Source of the DNA: DYMC01 sp035406705
Lineage (GTDB): Bacteria; Verrucomicrobiota; Lentisphaeria; Victivallales; GWF2-50-93
Assembly (NCBI GenBank): GCA_964426675.1
Contig: CAYRRM010000007.1
Coordinates: 27,428-91,427, forward strand
Reading direction: 5' to 3'
Length of the DNA stretch: 64,000 nucleotides
The notes below the pieces were generated by a model. The model saw nothing but the letters and a program-made list of their open reading frames with translations. It was not told where the DNA came from and made no database searches. Shown one piece after another: positions 44,585 to 54,341 of the stretch. The translations under genes and the position numbers were made by a program. Positions within the stretch are counted from its first letter, which is position 1; each line of letters begins with the position of its first letter.

Positions 44585-46507
44585 TTACTTGATTTCTCTC
44601 TTAATGAATTGCATGTCAAATAATTTTTTGTACTCACCGTTTTTTTCCAAAAGTTCCTGATGAGTTCCTGATTCTATAATTTTTCCTTTAGACAAAACAA
44701 TTATCTTATCAGCATGTTGAATTGTACTAAGCCGATGAGCAATGGCAAAAACTGTTCTTCCTTCCATTGCTTTATTTAATGCATCCTGAACCAAACGTTC
44801 TGTCACTGTATCAAGAGAACTTGTCGCTTCATCAAGAATTAAAATAGGTGGATTTTTTAATATTGCTCTGGCAATACATATCCGCTGCTTTTCTCCTCCA
44901 CTTAATTTAAATCCTTTATCTCCAACAACGGTATCAAAAGCGTCCTTGTGGTGTCCATCCACTATGAAATGATACGCATTCGCTTTTTTAGCCGCTTCTT
45001 CTATTTCTTGTCTATTAACTTCTTTCTTTCCATACGCAATATTATTCGCAATTGTATCATTAAACAATATAGCTTGTTGAGAAACTATACCTATCAATGA
45101 ACGTAAGGATGAAATCTTTATATTTCTAACATCAATTCCATCAATTTTTACACTTCCTGAATCAACATCATAAAACCTTGCAATAAGATTAGCTATTGTC
45201 GTTTTTCCGGAACCAGTTTCTCCTACTACTGCAATGATTTTTCCTTTTGGTATTACTAAATCAAAATTATCGAGAATCTTTTTTTCTCCATACGAAAAGC
45301 TGACATTATCAAATCTAATTTCATTTTTGAATTCTTTTAATTCTACTGCATCTTCCTTTTCTCTCAATTCTGTATGAGTATCTATGAGTTCAAAATACCT
45401 GTCTGCAGCAGCCATACTTCGCTGAAGGTATGTATTAATTTTCGCTAAATTCTTTATTGCTGGATAAGCAAAAATTGCTGGCGCTATTAATTCGGCAATA
45501 CTACTCAGGGAGATTTTTTGCATATAACATATGATTAGAAATGCAATAGTACATGTGACAGCTACAAATTCCATGAGTGGAGTCATTCCAAGTTCAATCT
45601 TAAGGGCTTTTACAAGTTTTTTGAAGTAATTTCTATTTATGTCTCGAAATCGTTTATATTCTTCTTCTTCCATATTATAAGACTTTACCACTATTATACT
45701 CGTAAAAACCTCGTGCATTCTACTCACAACTTCAGCTATTTTATTATACGCTTTACGATAAGTTTTTCTTATCTTTCTGCCAAGTATTATGATTGGAAGA
45801 ATAGTTAACGGAAGTCCGAAAATCATTATTATCAATAAATAAAAATTTTGATTATGGATTGTTGAATAAATTAAATAACCTATACACGCAATAAGCTCAA
45901 TAGGACACCTTGTGGCGTCAGCTATAGTATGAGCAATTGCTGTTTCAATTTGCGCTGTATCGTTTGTAGAGCGACTTATTAACTGACCAATATCATTATT
46001 ACCATAAAATTTCAGCGATTGATAAAGGAGTTTTTGAAAAACTTGCTCTCTTAAATCAGCTATTACTCTTGTTCCAACCCAACGAGTATAATATCTATTA
46101 AGGTAAGTCGCAAGATTTTTAAGAAAAATTAGGAAGACTAGAGCTGATATTGTCAAAGCAAATCCCTGCCATGTAAGAGTACCATCTTCATTTTGCATTT
46201 GTATCCCATATGATTCTGCGATTTTCGCAACTTTATCAATATCTTTCAATTCTTTTATCACTTTTTTTTCAGCTATTTGCTCCGAAGCACCTTTTTCAAC
46301 TTTATGACCTCTATTTTTATCTGCATTTATTATAACAGCTGTTTGCTCTTCAAAAGGTTTGACAAGGTCTTTTATCCAGAAAAATCCTCCAAAAAGAGAG
46401 CCCCCTGACACGAACCCAGCAATAATACCGGCTATAAGCCTTCCTTTATATGGCTTTATATATGGAATGAAGCGCAGAAAACTTTGTTTTTTACTTTTAT
46501 TTTTCAT
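44585..46507 (-). CDS. MsbA-like ABC exporter
   Basis: A 640-residue half-transporter with six membrane helices and an ATPase domain. Walker A GETGSGKTT, signature LSGGEKQR, Walker B ILILDEATSSLD and H-loop AIAHRLST are present. It likely flips lipid A core or another lipid-linked glycan across the inner membrane. Between the first two helices (about residues 47-115) there is a Lys/Glu-rich insertion not usual in MsbA. An iterated element encodes VAKIAES within that insertion. It converges with uxs at a shared terminator. Confidence 0.85.
   Translation of the reverse strand: MKNKSKKQSFLRFIPYIKPYKGRLIAGIIAGFVSGGSLFGGFFWIKDLVKPFEEQTAVIINADKNRGHKVEKGASEQIAEKKVIKELKDIDKVAKIAESYGIQMQNEDGTLTWQGFALTISALVFLIFLKNLATYLNRYYTRWVGTRVIADLREQVFQKLLYQSLKFYGNNDIGQLISRSTNDTAQIETAIAHTIADATRCPIELIACIGYLIYSTIHNQNFYLLIIMIFGLPLTILPIIILGRKIRKTYRKAYNKIAEVVSRMHEVFTSIIVVKSYNMEEEEYKRFRDINRNYFKKLVKALKIELGMTPLMEFVAVTCTIAFLIICYMQKISLSSIAELIAPAIFAYPAIKNLAKINTYLQRSMAAADRYFELIDTHTELREKEDAVELKEFKNEIRFDNVSFSYGEKKILDNFDLVIPKGKIIAVVGETGSGKTTIANLIARFYDVDSGSVKIDGIDVRNIKISSLRSLIGIVSQQAILFNDTIANNIAYGKKEVNRQEIEEAAKKANAYHFIVDGHHKDAFDTVVGDKGFKLSGGEKQRICIARAILKNPPILILDEATSSLDTVTERLVQDALNKAMEGRTVFAIAHRLSTIQHADKIIVLSKGKIIESGTHQELLEKNGEYKKLFDMQFIKREIK
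46217..46229 (-). repeat. Iterated element copy 14
   Basis: N is A. In the MsbA-like gene inside its extra insertion, sense, encoding VAKIAE. Confidence 0.9.
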
Positions 46508-46699
46508 CCCGATAATTTATACCTTTGATAGAATTTGACAATTCTATAATTAGAATTTATTGGTTTTATTTTGTTTTATGACAGTTCTTTTATGATATTG
46601 TAAAAAAATAAACTTATGCAATATTAAAAATGAAATATATAGAAACAAAAATATACAAAAATCACAGTTACAAGACGATAAAAATATACAGAAATAAAT

Positions 46700-47434
46700 A
46701 TGAAAAAAAAACTTAGAGGCGTCATTTTAGCTGGAGGAACAGGATCCAGACTCATTCCCCTTACACGCGTAACAAATAAACATTTGCTTCCAGTGGGAAG
46801 AAAACCAATGATCTACTATCCAATAGAAAAACTAACTGGAGCCGGCATAACTGACATCCTGATAGTTACAGGTATAGAACATATGGGAGCAGTAGTTAGT
46901 TTATTAGGATCAGGAAAAGATTTTTTATGTAAATTTACTTATAAAGTTCAGGATGAATCGGGGGGAATTGCACAAGCACTTGGACTCGCAGAGGAATTTG
47001 CCTCAGGAGACCCCGTAGTAGTCATTCTTGGAGATAACATATTTGAAGATTCACTCATACCATATGTCAAACAATATCTCGATAATGGTGCAAAAGGGGC
47101 TCAAATTTTAATAAAAGAGGTAGATGATCCTACGAGATTCGGAGTTCCCGAAATAAAAGACGATAAGATAATAAGCATTGAGGAAAAACCATTAAAGCCT
47201 AAAAGTAATTTTGCAGTAACTGGAATTTATTTTTATGATTCCGATGTATATTCGTGTATAAAAAATCTCAAACCATCGCAAAGAAACGAATTTGAAATCA
47301 CAGATGTAAACAATTTTTACATTTCAAAAAATGCTCTGAGCTGGGGATTATTAAAAGGATGGTGGAGCGATGCTGGTACATTCGAATCTCTTTCAAAAGT
47401 ACAAAAATTAGTTGAGGTAGCTCCACCAAAATGA
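46700..47434 (+). CDS. Glucose-1-phosphate thymidylyltransferase-like nucleotidyltransferase
   Basis: A 244-residue NTP-transferase with the LAGGTGSRLIPLTRVTNKHLLPVG signature (10-33, in part), VVVILGDNIFED metal block and ISIEEKP. It is shorter than E. coli RmlA (about 290), lacking part of the C-terminal helical domain, as in other RmlA-like short forms. With RmlD directly downstream, a role in dTDP-rhamnose or a similar dTDP-sugar is likely. It begins a compact plus-strand run; the ATGA overlap couples it to the reductase. Confidence 0.85.
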   Translation: MKKKLRGVILAGGTGSRLIPLTRVTNKHLLPVGRKPMIYYPIEKLTGAGITDILIVTGIEHMGAVVSLLGSGKDFLCKFTYKVQDESGGIAQALGLAEEFASGDPVVVILGDNIFEDSLIPYVKQYLDNGAKGAQILIKEVDDPTRFGVPEIKDDKIISIEEKPLKPKSNFAVTGIYFYDSDVYSCIKNLKPSQRNEFEITDVNNFYISKNALSWGLLKGWWSDAGTFESLSKVQKLVEVAPPK

Positions 47435-48285
47435 AAAAAATAGTTATAATTGGTGCTAATGGTATGCTTGGGACTGATTTTTCAAGTATTGCAAAAGAAG
47501 AAGGATTTACAGTAGATAAATTTGATTTACCAGATTCAGATATAAGAAATGAAAAAGATGTAAAATTGGCAGTAAAAAATGCGGATATAGTTGCAAACTT
47601 CGCTGCTTATACAAATGTTGATATGGCCGAAAGTGAAAAAGAAATTTGCTGGCAGATAAATGCCGAGGCTCCAGCAATCCTTGCAAAAGAATGTTCTATA
47701 AAAAACAAATTCTTATTACATACAAGCACAGATTTTGTATTTGGTGATATTTCATCACTCCCACTTAAAGAAAATGATAAGACCAATCCCCTAAATTTTT
47801 ATGGAAAATCAAAACTCGAAGGAGAAAAGAATATTTTAAAATTCCATCCAAATTCACTTATTGTAAGACTTGAATGGACTTATGGTAATAAAAAACAAAA
47901 TTTTATAACAAAGATTATTGATAAAGCAAAAAATCAAAAAAAAATTAAAGTCGTGGCAGACCAATATGGAAGTCCAACCTGGACAATAGATGCATCCTAT
48001 GCAATGATAGATTTATTAAAAAAGAGAACAAATGGAATATTCCACTATGCCGCAGATGGATATGTAAATAGATTTGAGTTGGCGAAATTTGTAATCAATT
48101 TTTTGAAAATTCCAGTAGAAATTGAGCCATGCAGTTCAACCGATATAAAAACACCCGCCAAACGTCCATTAAATTCACGTTTTGACTGTTCAAAAATAGA
48201 TTCTATTTTATCTTTCAAAAGGCCAAAATGGAATCTATCCCTTAAAAAATACCTTTCTGATTTGAAACATAGAGACAAAATATGA
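47431..48285 (+). CDS. rmlD: dTDP-4-dehydrorhamnose reductase-like protein
   Basis: A 284-residue RmlD-type dehydrogenase: IGANGMLGTDF NAD(P) loop, TSTDFVFG, then NFYGKSKLEGE with the YxxxK catalytic pair, and DQYGSPTWTIDAS. It reduces the keto-sugar to dTDP-L-rhamnose. RmlB and RmlC are not in the window. Both ends overlap neighbouring genes by ATGA. The segment VANFAAYTNVD holds a weak, twice-mismatched version of the iterated element. Confidence 0.85.
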   Translation: MKKIVIIGANGMLGTDFSSIAKEEGFTVDKFDLPDSDIRNEKDVKLAVKNADIVANFAAYTNVDMAESEKEICWQINAEAPAILAKECSIKNKFLLHTSTDFVFGDISSLPLKENDKTNPLNFYGKSKLEGEKNILKFHPNSLIVRLEWTYGNKKQNFITKIIDKAKNQKKIKVVADQYGSPTWTIDASYAMIDLLKKRTNGIFHYAADGYVNRFELAKFVINFLKIPVEIEPCSSTDIKTPAKRPLNSRFDCSKIDSILSFKRPKWNLSLKKYLSDLKHRDKI

Positions 48286-49643
48286 AAGTTATAATAATTG
48301 GAGCAGGAGAAGTTGGACGGAGTTTTGCCGCTATCGTATGCGGAGAAGGGCATGAAGTGGTAATTGTTGATAATTCGTCAAAGCTGCTCAAACGCGTAAA
48401 ACAAAATCTCGATGTAATGACAATTCAGGGGAATGGGGTATCGAGTGAATTGATGAGAAAACTTGCCCCAGCAGACCTCCTCGTCGCGGCAACTGGAGAA
48501 GACACAACAAATATTCTTGCATGTCAGTTGGCATCTCATATGGGGATAAAACAAACTATCTGTCGACTCTCATCAGAAGAATATTTCAATCAAACACCTG
48601 ATTTTTTTCCATCACTTATAGGAATAAATCAAATTATTATCCCTTCCCTTGAATGTGTTGACAAAATCATTCGGGCTACGGAGCACAAAGCCATATTGGA
48701 AAAAATATTTTTTAAAGACTTAAATGCAGAAATTACCTGTTTTAAATTAAACAAAACCTCTCCTCTAATAGGTGTTAGATTAAGAGATTTTCCTGATAGA
48801 GATATTATATCAAAATTAAGATTTTGTGGCATAATCCGTAGGGGAAATTTCATCATCCCAAGAGGAGAAACCGTATTTGCCGCATCAGATGAAGTATTTA
48901 TTGCCGGAAAAAGTTCTGACGTTATGGATTTTATTGAATGGGCAACTGAAGAAAAAGTTATAAAAAAAGGAGAAAGGATAATAATAGGTGGTGGAGCAAA
49001 TCCACTTGGGAAAAAACTTGCAGATGAACTACTAAAACTCAATTATGATATAAGAGTAATTGAAGAAAATCAGGAAAAAGCTGAAATCCTCCTCGATGAA
49101 CTAGGAAAAGGATTAATGGTAATCAATGGAGATCCTACAGATGGAGAAATCCTTGAAGAAGCAGGAATCAGAAATGCCCCGTGTTTTATAAGCGTTATGG
49201 AAGACGATGAAGACAACATTATGAGTTGTATGTTGGCCAAAAAAAAAGGAGCTATAAAAACTATCAGTACTGTCAATAAAGCCGATTACAAGATTCTTTT
49301 CTCTTCTCTTGATATGATAGATTGTTTTTTCAGTCCATCTGCAGTAGGAGTTAATTCTGCATTAAAATTCCTTGAAGAAGAAAAATCCCGCGTTATTGCT
49401 CTCGTAAGCAGGATAAATAAGTTTGTTTTTGAGATAAAAATGGAAGAAGGAGCAGAACTCTGCGAAACAAGAATCGCAGATATTACAAATTTCCCTGAAA
49501 TAGTATTTGCATTTCTTGTAAGAAATAACGATATGCTTCCTGCAATAGGAACTCTTACACTAAAACCTGGAGATAAGTTAATTCTCATCTCCGACTTTGA
49601 TACTATAAAAAAGATTGAACCTTATTTCTATCTCGCAAAATGA
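48282..49643 (+). CDS. trkA: Trk potassium uptake regulatory protein TrkA
   Basis: A 453-residue protein with two RCK/TrkA-N nucleotide-binding domains, starting IIIGAGEVGRSFA (4-16) and IIIGGGANPLGKKLA (about 232-246), each followed by a TrkA-C domain. It is the cytoplasmic gating ring of the Trk K+ uptake system. It overlaps trkH by ATGA, so the two are made together. Confidence 0.95.
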   Translation: MKVIIIGAGEVGRSFAAIVCGEGHEVVIVDNSSKLLKRVKQNLDVMTIQGNGVSSELMRKLAPADLLVAATGEDTTNILACQLASHMGIKQTICRLSSEEYFNQTPDFFPSLIGINQIIIPSLECVDKIIRATEHKAILEKIFFKDLNAEITCFKLNKTSPLIGVRLRDFPDRDIISKLRFCGIIRRGNFIIPRGETVFAASDEVFIAGKSSDVMDFIEWATEEKVIKKGERIIIGGGANPLGKKLADELLKLNYDIRVIEENQEKAEILLDELGKGLMVINGDPTDGEILEEAGIRNAPCFISVMEDDEDNIMSCMLAKKKGAIKTISTVNKADYKILFSSLDMIDCFFSPSAVGVNSALKFLEEEKSRVIALVSRINKFVFEIKMEEGAELCETRIADITNFPEIVFAFLVRNNDMLPAIGTLTLKPGDKLILISDFDTIKKIEPYFYLAK

Positions 49644-51157
49644 ATTGGAAAGGAGTAATAAACGTATTATCTGTGGTAATTTTAATTTGCTCTTTAGCGA
49701 TAGGATTATCGGGAATCGTTTCTATCTTGTCGGATGACAACCATAGAATATCAATTATCCTCATTACCTATTCTATTCTCCTTATCATATTTTCATCTAT
49801 TATGTTCTACCTTTCAAAAGGGAAAAAACATGAGTTAAGGACAAGAGAAGGTTTTTTAATAGTTTCGCTTTGCTGGTTTTCAATCATAATTGTTGGAGCA
49901 ATGCCTTTCTATATAGTAGAAAAAATGCGCTTTATAGATTGCCTCTTTGAAACCGCCTCTGGATTTTCCACTACCGGAGCAAGTATAATAGACTCTAACC
50001 TGATTCTCCGGAATGGAGAAAAATTAGGTGGACTTTCTACTATATCAAAGGGAATCCTATTCTGGCGAAGTATGACGCATTGGTTAGGTGGAATGGGAAT
50101 TATTGTATTATCTATTGCAATCCTCCCCTATCTCGGGATAGGAGGAAAAAAGTTATATGAAGCTGAGGTCTCGAGCGCAAGTTCATCTCAATTAGCACCA
50201 CGAATTACTGATACGGCAAAGATGCTTTGGGGTGTGTATATTTTAATGTCTATTACACAGACAATTCTTTTGATGATTGGAGGAATGTCTTTATTTGATG
50301 CATGGTGTCATACTTGTGGCACAATTGCTACTGGAGGATTTTCCACAAGTCCTTATAGCATAAGTGCATTTGATAGCTTCTACATAGAAGTTATTATCAT
50401 TGTTTTCATGTTTTTAGGTTGCAGCAATTTTGTCTTGCATCACAATGCGTTGAAAAAGGGCTTGAAGGTCTATTGGAACGATGAAGAATTCCGTTCAAAC
50501 CTTATCGTAAGCTTACTATGTGGTATTGGCTTGACTTTTATAATTTATGGGAAAAATTGGGTTGATGCCGCCAACAGACATATTGATAGTTCAAATATTT
50601 TTTCTGCTGGAAGATATGCTTTTTTTCAAGTAGTATCTATAAAGTCCACTACTGGTTTTTGTACTGCAGATTTTGATTCATGGCCAGATATAGCAAAATT
50701 GATTTTATTAATGCTTATGTTAATAGGCGGATGTGCTGGCTCTACTACAGGAGGTATAAAACATGTCAGAATTATACTCCTTGCAAAATATTCTGTAATG
50801 CAGATAAAGAGAACCCTTTTTCCTCATTCTCTTTCAAATGTTACTTTAAATGGAGTAAGAGTTGAAGCAACAACTTTACATAAAGTTTTGACATTTTTTT
50901 TCATTTACTTTGCTATTACAGCAATCAGTGCGTTAATATTATGCACACAACCCGGAAATGATCTCATCACTTCTGTATCTGCAGCTATTTCATGTATTGG
51001 CAGTATTGGGCCGGCTTTTGCAAAGCTTGGTCCTCTTTGTACTTACTCGTGGATGTCCGATTTATCCAAATCTATTTTGATTTTTCTGATGGTGCTTGGA
51101 CGTCTTGAAATTTTTACTCTTGCAGTAATTTTCCTGCCAAGTTTCTGGAAGAATTAG
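49640..51157 (+). CDS. trkH: Trk potassium channel TrkH
   Basis: A 505-residue membrane protein with repeated pore-loop units. Filter-like stretches are ASGFSTTGAS, GTIATGGFST, IKSTTGFCTADF and ISCIGSIGPAF; MTHWLGGMGIIVLSIAILP is a TrkH signature. It is the K+ channel subunit gated by TrkA. The gene follows trkA with an ATGA overlap. Confidence 0.95.
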   Translation: MNWKGVINVLSVVILICSLAIGLSGIVSILSDDNHRISIILITYSILLIIFSSIMFYLSKGKKHELRTREGFLIVSLCWFSIIIVGAMPFYIVEKMRFIDCLFETASGFSTTGASIIDSNLILRNGEKLGGLSTISKGILFWRSMTHWLGGMGIIVLSIAILPYLGIGGKKLYEAEVSSASSSQLAPRITDTAKMLWGVYILMSITQTILLMIGGMSLFDAWCHTCGTIATGGFSTSPYSISAFDSFYIEVIIIVFMFLGCSNFVLHHNALKKGLKVYWNDEEFRSNLIVSLLCGIGLTFIIYGKNWVDAANRHIDSSNIFSAGRYAFFQVVSIKSTTGFCTADFDSWPDIAKLILLMLMLIGGCAGSTTGGIKHVRIILLAKYSVMQIKRTLFPHSLSNVTLNGVRVEATTLHKVLTFFFIYFAITAISALILCTQPGNDLITSVSAAISCIGSIGPAFAKLGPLCTYSWMSDLSKSILIFLMVLGRLEIFTLAVIFLPSFWKN

Positions 51158-51190
51158 AAAGTGTATTCGCAAAAGGAAAGCTTTTTAAAG

Positions 51191-52012
51191 ATGTTAGCAA
51201 TAAAAATAATCTTATGTATTGGATTAGCCTTTCTAATACTAACCCTTTTTCTTGTATTCTTTCAAAAACATCTTGTATTCCATCCATCAAAAAATTTCGA
51301 CACAATCCCCTCAGATATCTTCGAATTTGAAGATGTATTTTTCTATACGAAAGACAATATTAAAATAAATGCATGGTTTATACCAGCTAAGGGGGCAAAA
51401 AAAACAATTCTATTTTGCCATGGAAACGCTGGAAATATTTCACACCGAATTTTTTCAATAACTCAGTTTCACAAACTCGGCTGTAACGTATTAATTTTTG
51501 ATTATAGAGGTTATGGAAAAAGTGAAGGAAGAATCTCGGAAGAAGGCTCCTATCTTGATGGAGAAGCAGCTTATGATTTTTTGATATCAAGAGGATTCTC
51601 AGAAAGAGATATAATCCTCTTTGGGCGTTCTCTTGGCGGTGCAGTGGCTGCGAAAATCGCAAAATCCCGCTCTCCATTTGCGCTAATACTTGAATCCACC
51701 TTTACTTCCATACCTGATATGGGAGCAAAAATTTATCCATTTTTGCCTGTCCGTGCTTTTTGTTTTATTAAATATGATACTTTGAAAATTATTGCAGATA
51801 TAAAATGTCCTATATTGATTGTGCATAGTCCTGATGACGAAATAGTTCCATATGAAATGGGGCAAAAACTTTTTAATTCAGCAAATACTCCTAAACGTTT
51901 TCTAAAGATAAGTGGATCTCATAATGAAGGGTATTTTATTTCTGCTCCAGAATATGAAGAAGGATTACGAGATTTTATCTTTAACTTTTGTGGAAAATTA
52001 TGTGGGAAATAA
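51191..52012 (+). CDS. Membrane-anchored alpha/beta hydrolase
   Basis: From the ATG at 51191 the product has 273 residues; a GTG at 51161 is an alternative, but AGGAAAG fits the ATG. One N-terminal helix is followed by an alpha/beta hydrolase fold with LFCHGNAGNIS, the nucleophile elbow FGRSLGG, Asp in HSPDDEIVP and His in SGSHNEGYF. It resembles the BEM46/ABHD13 group; the substrate is unknown. An iterated element encodes AAKIAKS next to the nucleophile elbow. It overlaps the Pgl gene by 13 bases. Confidence 0.8.
   Translation: MLAIKIILCIGLAFLILTLFLVFFQKHLVFHPSKNFDTIPSDIFEFEDVFFYTKDNIKINAWFIPAKGAKKTILFCHGNAGNISHRIFSITQFHKLGCNVLIFDYRGYGKSEGRISEEGSYLDGEAAYDFLISRGFSERDIILFGRSLGGAVAAKIAKSRSPFALILESTFTSIPDMGAKIYPFLPVRAFCFIKYDTLKIIADIKCPILIVHSPDDEIVPYEMGQKLFNSANTPKRFLKISGSHNEGYFISAPEYEEGLRDFIFNFCGKLCGK
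51649..51661 (+). repeat. Iterated element copy 15
   Basis: N is A. In the alpha/beta hydrolase gene, sense, encoding AAKIAK just after the nucleophile elbow. Confidence 0.9.
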
Positions 52013-52701
52013 GAAAATTTAAAAATATTGAAATGATGTCAAAGTTTGCAATAGATTTTTTTCTCGCCGAATTTTACTATTTTTCAAAGGATATGGATTT
52101 TTTCTATATTGTTATACCGGGCGGAAAGACTCCGGAACATTTATTTTTTTCTTTTTCAAAAGAGCAAAATATAAAATGGGAAAAAGTCAAATTATTCTGG
52201 ACAGATGAAAGATTTGTCCCAGAATCTGATAACTACAATAACTTTTCAATGGCCAGAAAGAATTTAATTGAAAATATCAAAATTCCACCTGAAAATATTT
52301 TCAAAATTGATACAAACTTTAAGACAGCAAAGGAAGCAGCACAAAATTATGATTTAAAAATAAAAAGACTTTTTAATGGAAATCCGCATTTTAATATTTC
52401 TTTCATTGGAATGGGAACCGATGGGCATATTGCCTCAATTTTTCCATCTTCTCCTGCATTATTTGAAAGTAAAAAATATGCTGTTGACGTGATTCCTCCG
52501 CAATACGCAAATCCTCAAATAGAAAGAATCACATTAACTATTCCAGCTCTTTCTTCTTCTGATACTATTATTTTGATGATCTCAGGGCAAAAAAAACTGG
52601 ACACTTTTCTGGAAAGTACTAAATTTTCAAATCCAAATCCGAAATATCCATTAAGTTTTATCTCTAAGGTAAAAAGAAAACTTTGTTTTGTATCGGAGTA
52701 G
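52000..52701 (+). CDS. pgl: 6-phosphogluconolactonase
   Basis: A 233-residue enzyme from the ATG at 52000 (a TTG four codons earlier is possible). IPGGKTPEHLF, FWTDERFVPESDNYNNFSMAR and FIGMGTDGHIASIFP are the DevB/Pgl-type motifs. It hydrolyses 6-phosphogluconolactone in the oxidative pentose phosphate pathway. No zwf or gnd is nearby. It overlaps the hydrolase gene. Confidence 0.9.
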   Translation: MWEIRKFKNIEMMSKFAIDFFLAEFYYFSKDMDFFYIVIPGGKTPEHLFFSFSKEQNIKWEKVKLFWTDERFVPESDNYNNFSMARKNLIENIKIPPENIFKIDTNFKTAKEAAQNYDLKIKRLFNGNPHFNISFIGMGTDGHIASIFPSSPALFESKKYAVDVIPPQYANPQIERITLTIPALSSSDTIILMISGQKKLDTFLESTKFSNPNPKYPLSFISKVKRKLCFVSE

Positions 52702-52703
52702 TG

Positions 52704-54317
52704 ATGAATACAATATCATTAAAAAATGTCAGATTTAAATTTTTGCTCGGACTATCTCTATCCGCAGGCTTTCTCCTTTTTACCGTCATTCTAATCCTTT
52801 CTTCACCTTTGAAATTTTACAAGATTAATTTACATATTGTTATTTCTTTATTTTTTGCTGTGTGCATTGGCTTTCTGTTAAGAGTGATGAGAAGAAAATT
52901 TTTTTTTGGTCATGCCCTCAGTTTTCACAGAGCATTTTCATATGAAGTTATCGTTCAATTTATTCAAATAATAAGTCCTTTGTTCCCACGTAGAGCATTT
53001 GAAGCTGAATTTCTGGAACTTAACGATAAAGTTGATCACATGAAGATTCTTTCATGGTTATCGTTACGTTCGCTTTCTTTATTTTTCACTTCTATGTTGT
53101 CATTAGCAGTTATAGCATACTTTTTTTTTCCAGGATTAATCTTTTTCTTTATTGCGGTTACCATATTGATACTTATTTATAATCGGAAGATTTTAGTTAG
53201 TAACTTTTTTGCTTTTTCAATGATGATCATTTTTGCCTTCTTTGTATGGGGAACGGAATTATTTTTCTTTGTAATAGCTTCACATCCTTTTCTTCCTGAT
53301 ATAAAAAAAGTTATAACTCTTTACGTAGTTTTTACAGGCTTATATGAGTTTTCCCCCACACCATTTGCTCTGGGAGTAGCAGAACTGCCAGTTTTAGTAA
53401 TGGGGACAAATTTTATTGAAATTATTTTGATCTTTCATTTTTTTCGCCTTCTCATACCTTTATCTTTCTCATTATTATATCTCAAAAGATACAAACTTTC
53501 TGCTTCTGACTTCTTCTCTCCAACACTTATTGAAATTCTATCCAAAAGGAAAATATCTCAGGAAAACGCTTTGTCATCCAAAATTGAAATAAAAAAAGTT
53601 GCGATTGTTATTCCTGCATATAATGAGGAGAAGAGAATTATCAGTTTTCTTGAATCAATTAAGGAGTACTTTCAACAAAAAAGAAATATATCAGATGTAA
53701 TCGTAGTTGATGATGGATCAAATGACACTACCTATGAGACTGTAAAAGAATTCTCCAATTCTTTCCCTCTTTTACGAGTAATCAGAAATAAAAAAAATGA
53801 AGGTAAAGGCTTTTCCATACGAAATGGAATTCTATACGCTTTGAATAATTGTAACTTTGATGCTATTTTATACGCAGATGCTGATGGCGCAACCCCTATA
53901 GAAGAACTCGATAATTTATTACCCTTCCTCATGAATGGGACTTATCAAATAGCTATCGGTTCCCGCAGAAGTTCTAAGGCAAGAAGGACCGAACTCAGGG
54001 CATTTTCTGGAAATATCTTTTACAAAATAGTAAATCTACTTGCAATCCCTGGAATCCACGATAGTCAATGCGGATTCAAGCTTTTTACAAAGGATTCTGC
54101 AAAAAAAATCATCACAAAATGCATGGAAAATGCATGGGCTATAGATGTGGAAATACTATATATTGCTCAAATGTTCGGATATAATATAGCTCAGGTCGAA
54201 GTAAAATGGACAGAAAAACCAGGTTCAAAATTAAATCTCATAAGAGATTCTCTTAAAATGCTTATTGCTGTTTTTAGAATAAGAAGCAGACATGGTGGTT
54301 TAATGAAAGATGCGTAA
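52704..54317 (+). CDS. Flippase-like membrane domain fused to a DPM1/ALG5-type GT2
   Basis: From the ATG at 52704 (CGGAG ribosome site) the product has 537 residues. The first 285 hold about seven membrane helices, with FHRAFSYEVIVQFIQIISPLFPRRA and YEFSPTPFALGVAELPVL resembling the LPG synthase/UPF0104 flippase fold. From about residue 300 a glycosyltransferase follows: IVIPAYNEEKRII, VVDDGSNDTTY, DADGATP and HDSQCGFKLF, as in dolichyl-phosphate glucosyltransferases. One protein could thus make and move a polyprenyl-phosphate sugar. Function is inferred from domains. Confidence 0.75.
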   Translation: MNTISLKNVRFKFLLGLSLSAGFLLFTVILILSSPLKFYKINLHIVISLFFAVCIGFLLRVMRRKFFFGHALSFHRAFSYEVIVQFIQIISPLFPRRAFEAEFLELNDKVDHMKILSWLSLRSLSLFFTSMLSLAVIAYFFFPGLIFFFIAVTILILIYNRKILVSNFFAFSMMIIFAFFVWGTELFFFVIASHPFLPDIKKVITLYVVFTGLYEFSPTPFALGVAELPVLVMGTNFIEIILIFHFFRLLIPLSFSLLYLKRYKLSASDFFSPTLIEILSKRKISQENALSSKIEIKKVAIVIPAYNEEKRIISFLESIKEYFQQKRNISDVIVVDDGSNDTTYETVKEFSNSFPLLRVIRNKKNEGKGFSIRNGILYALNNCNFDAILYADADGATPIEELDNLLPFLMNGTYQIAIGSRRSSKARRTELRAFSGNIFYKIVNLLAIPGIHDSQCGFKLFTKDSAKKIITKCMENAWAIDVEILYIAQMFGYNIAQVEVKWTEKPGSKLNLIRDSLKMLIAVFRIRSRHGGLMKDA

Positions 54318-54341
54318 TAATTAAAAAAAAGGTATTATAAT

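Noticed and set aside
49461..49478. TGCGA and TCGCA half-sites in trkA
   Set aside because: The spacer is eight bases rather than three and it occurs once, so I did not count it as a copy of the element.
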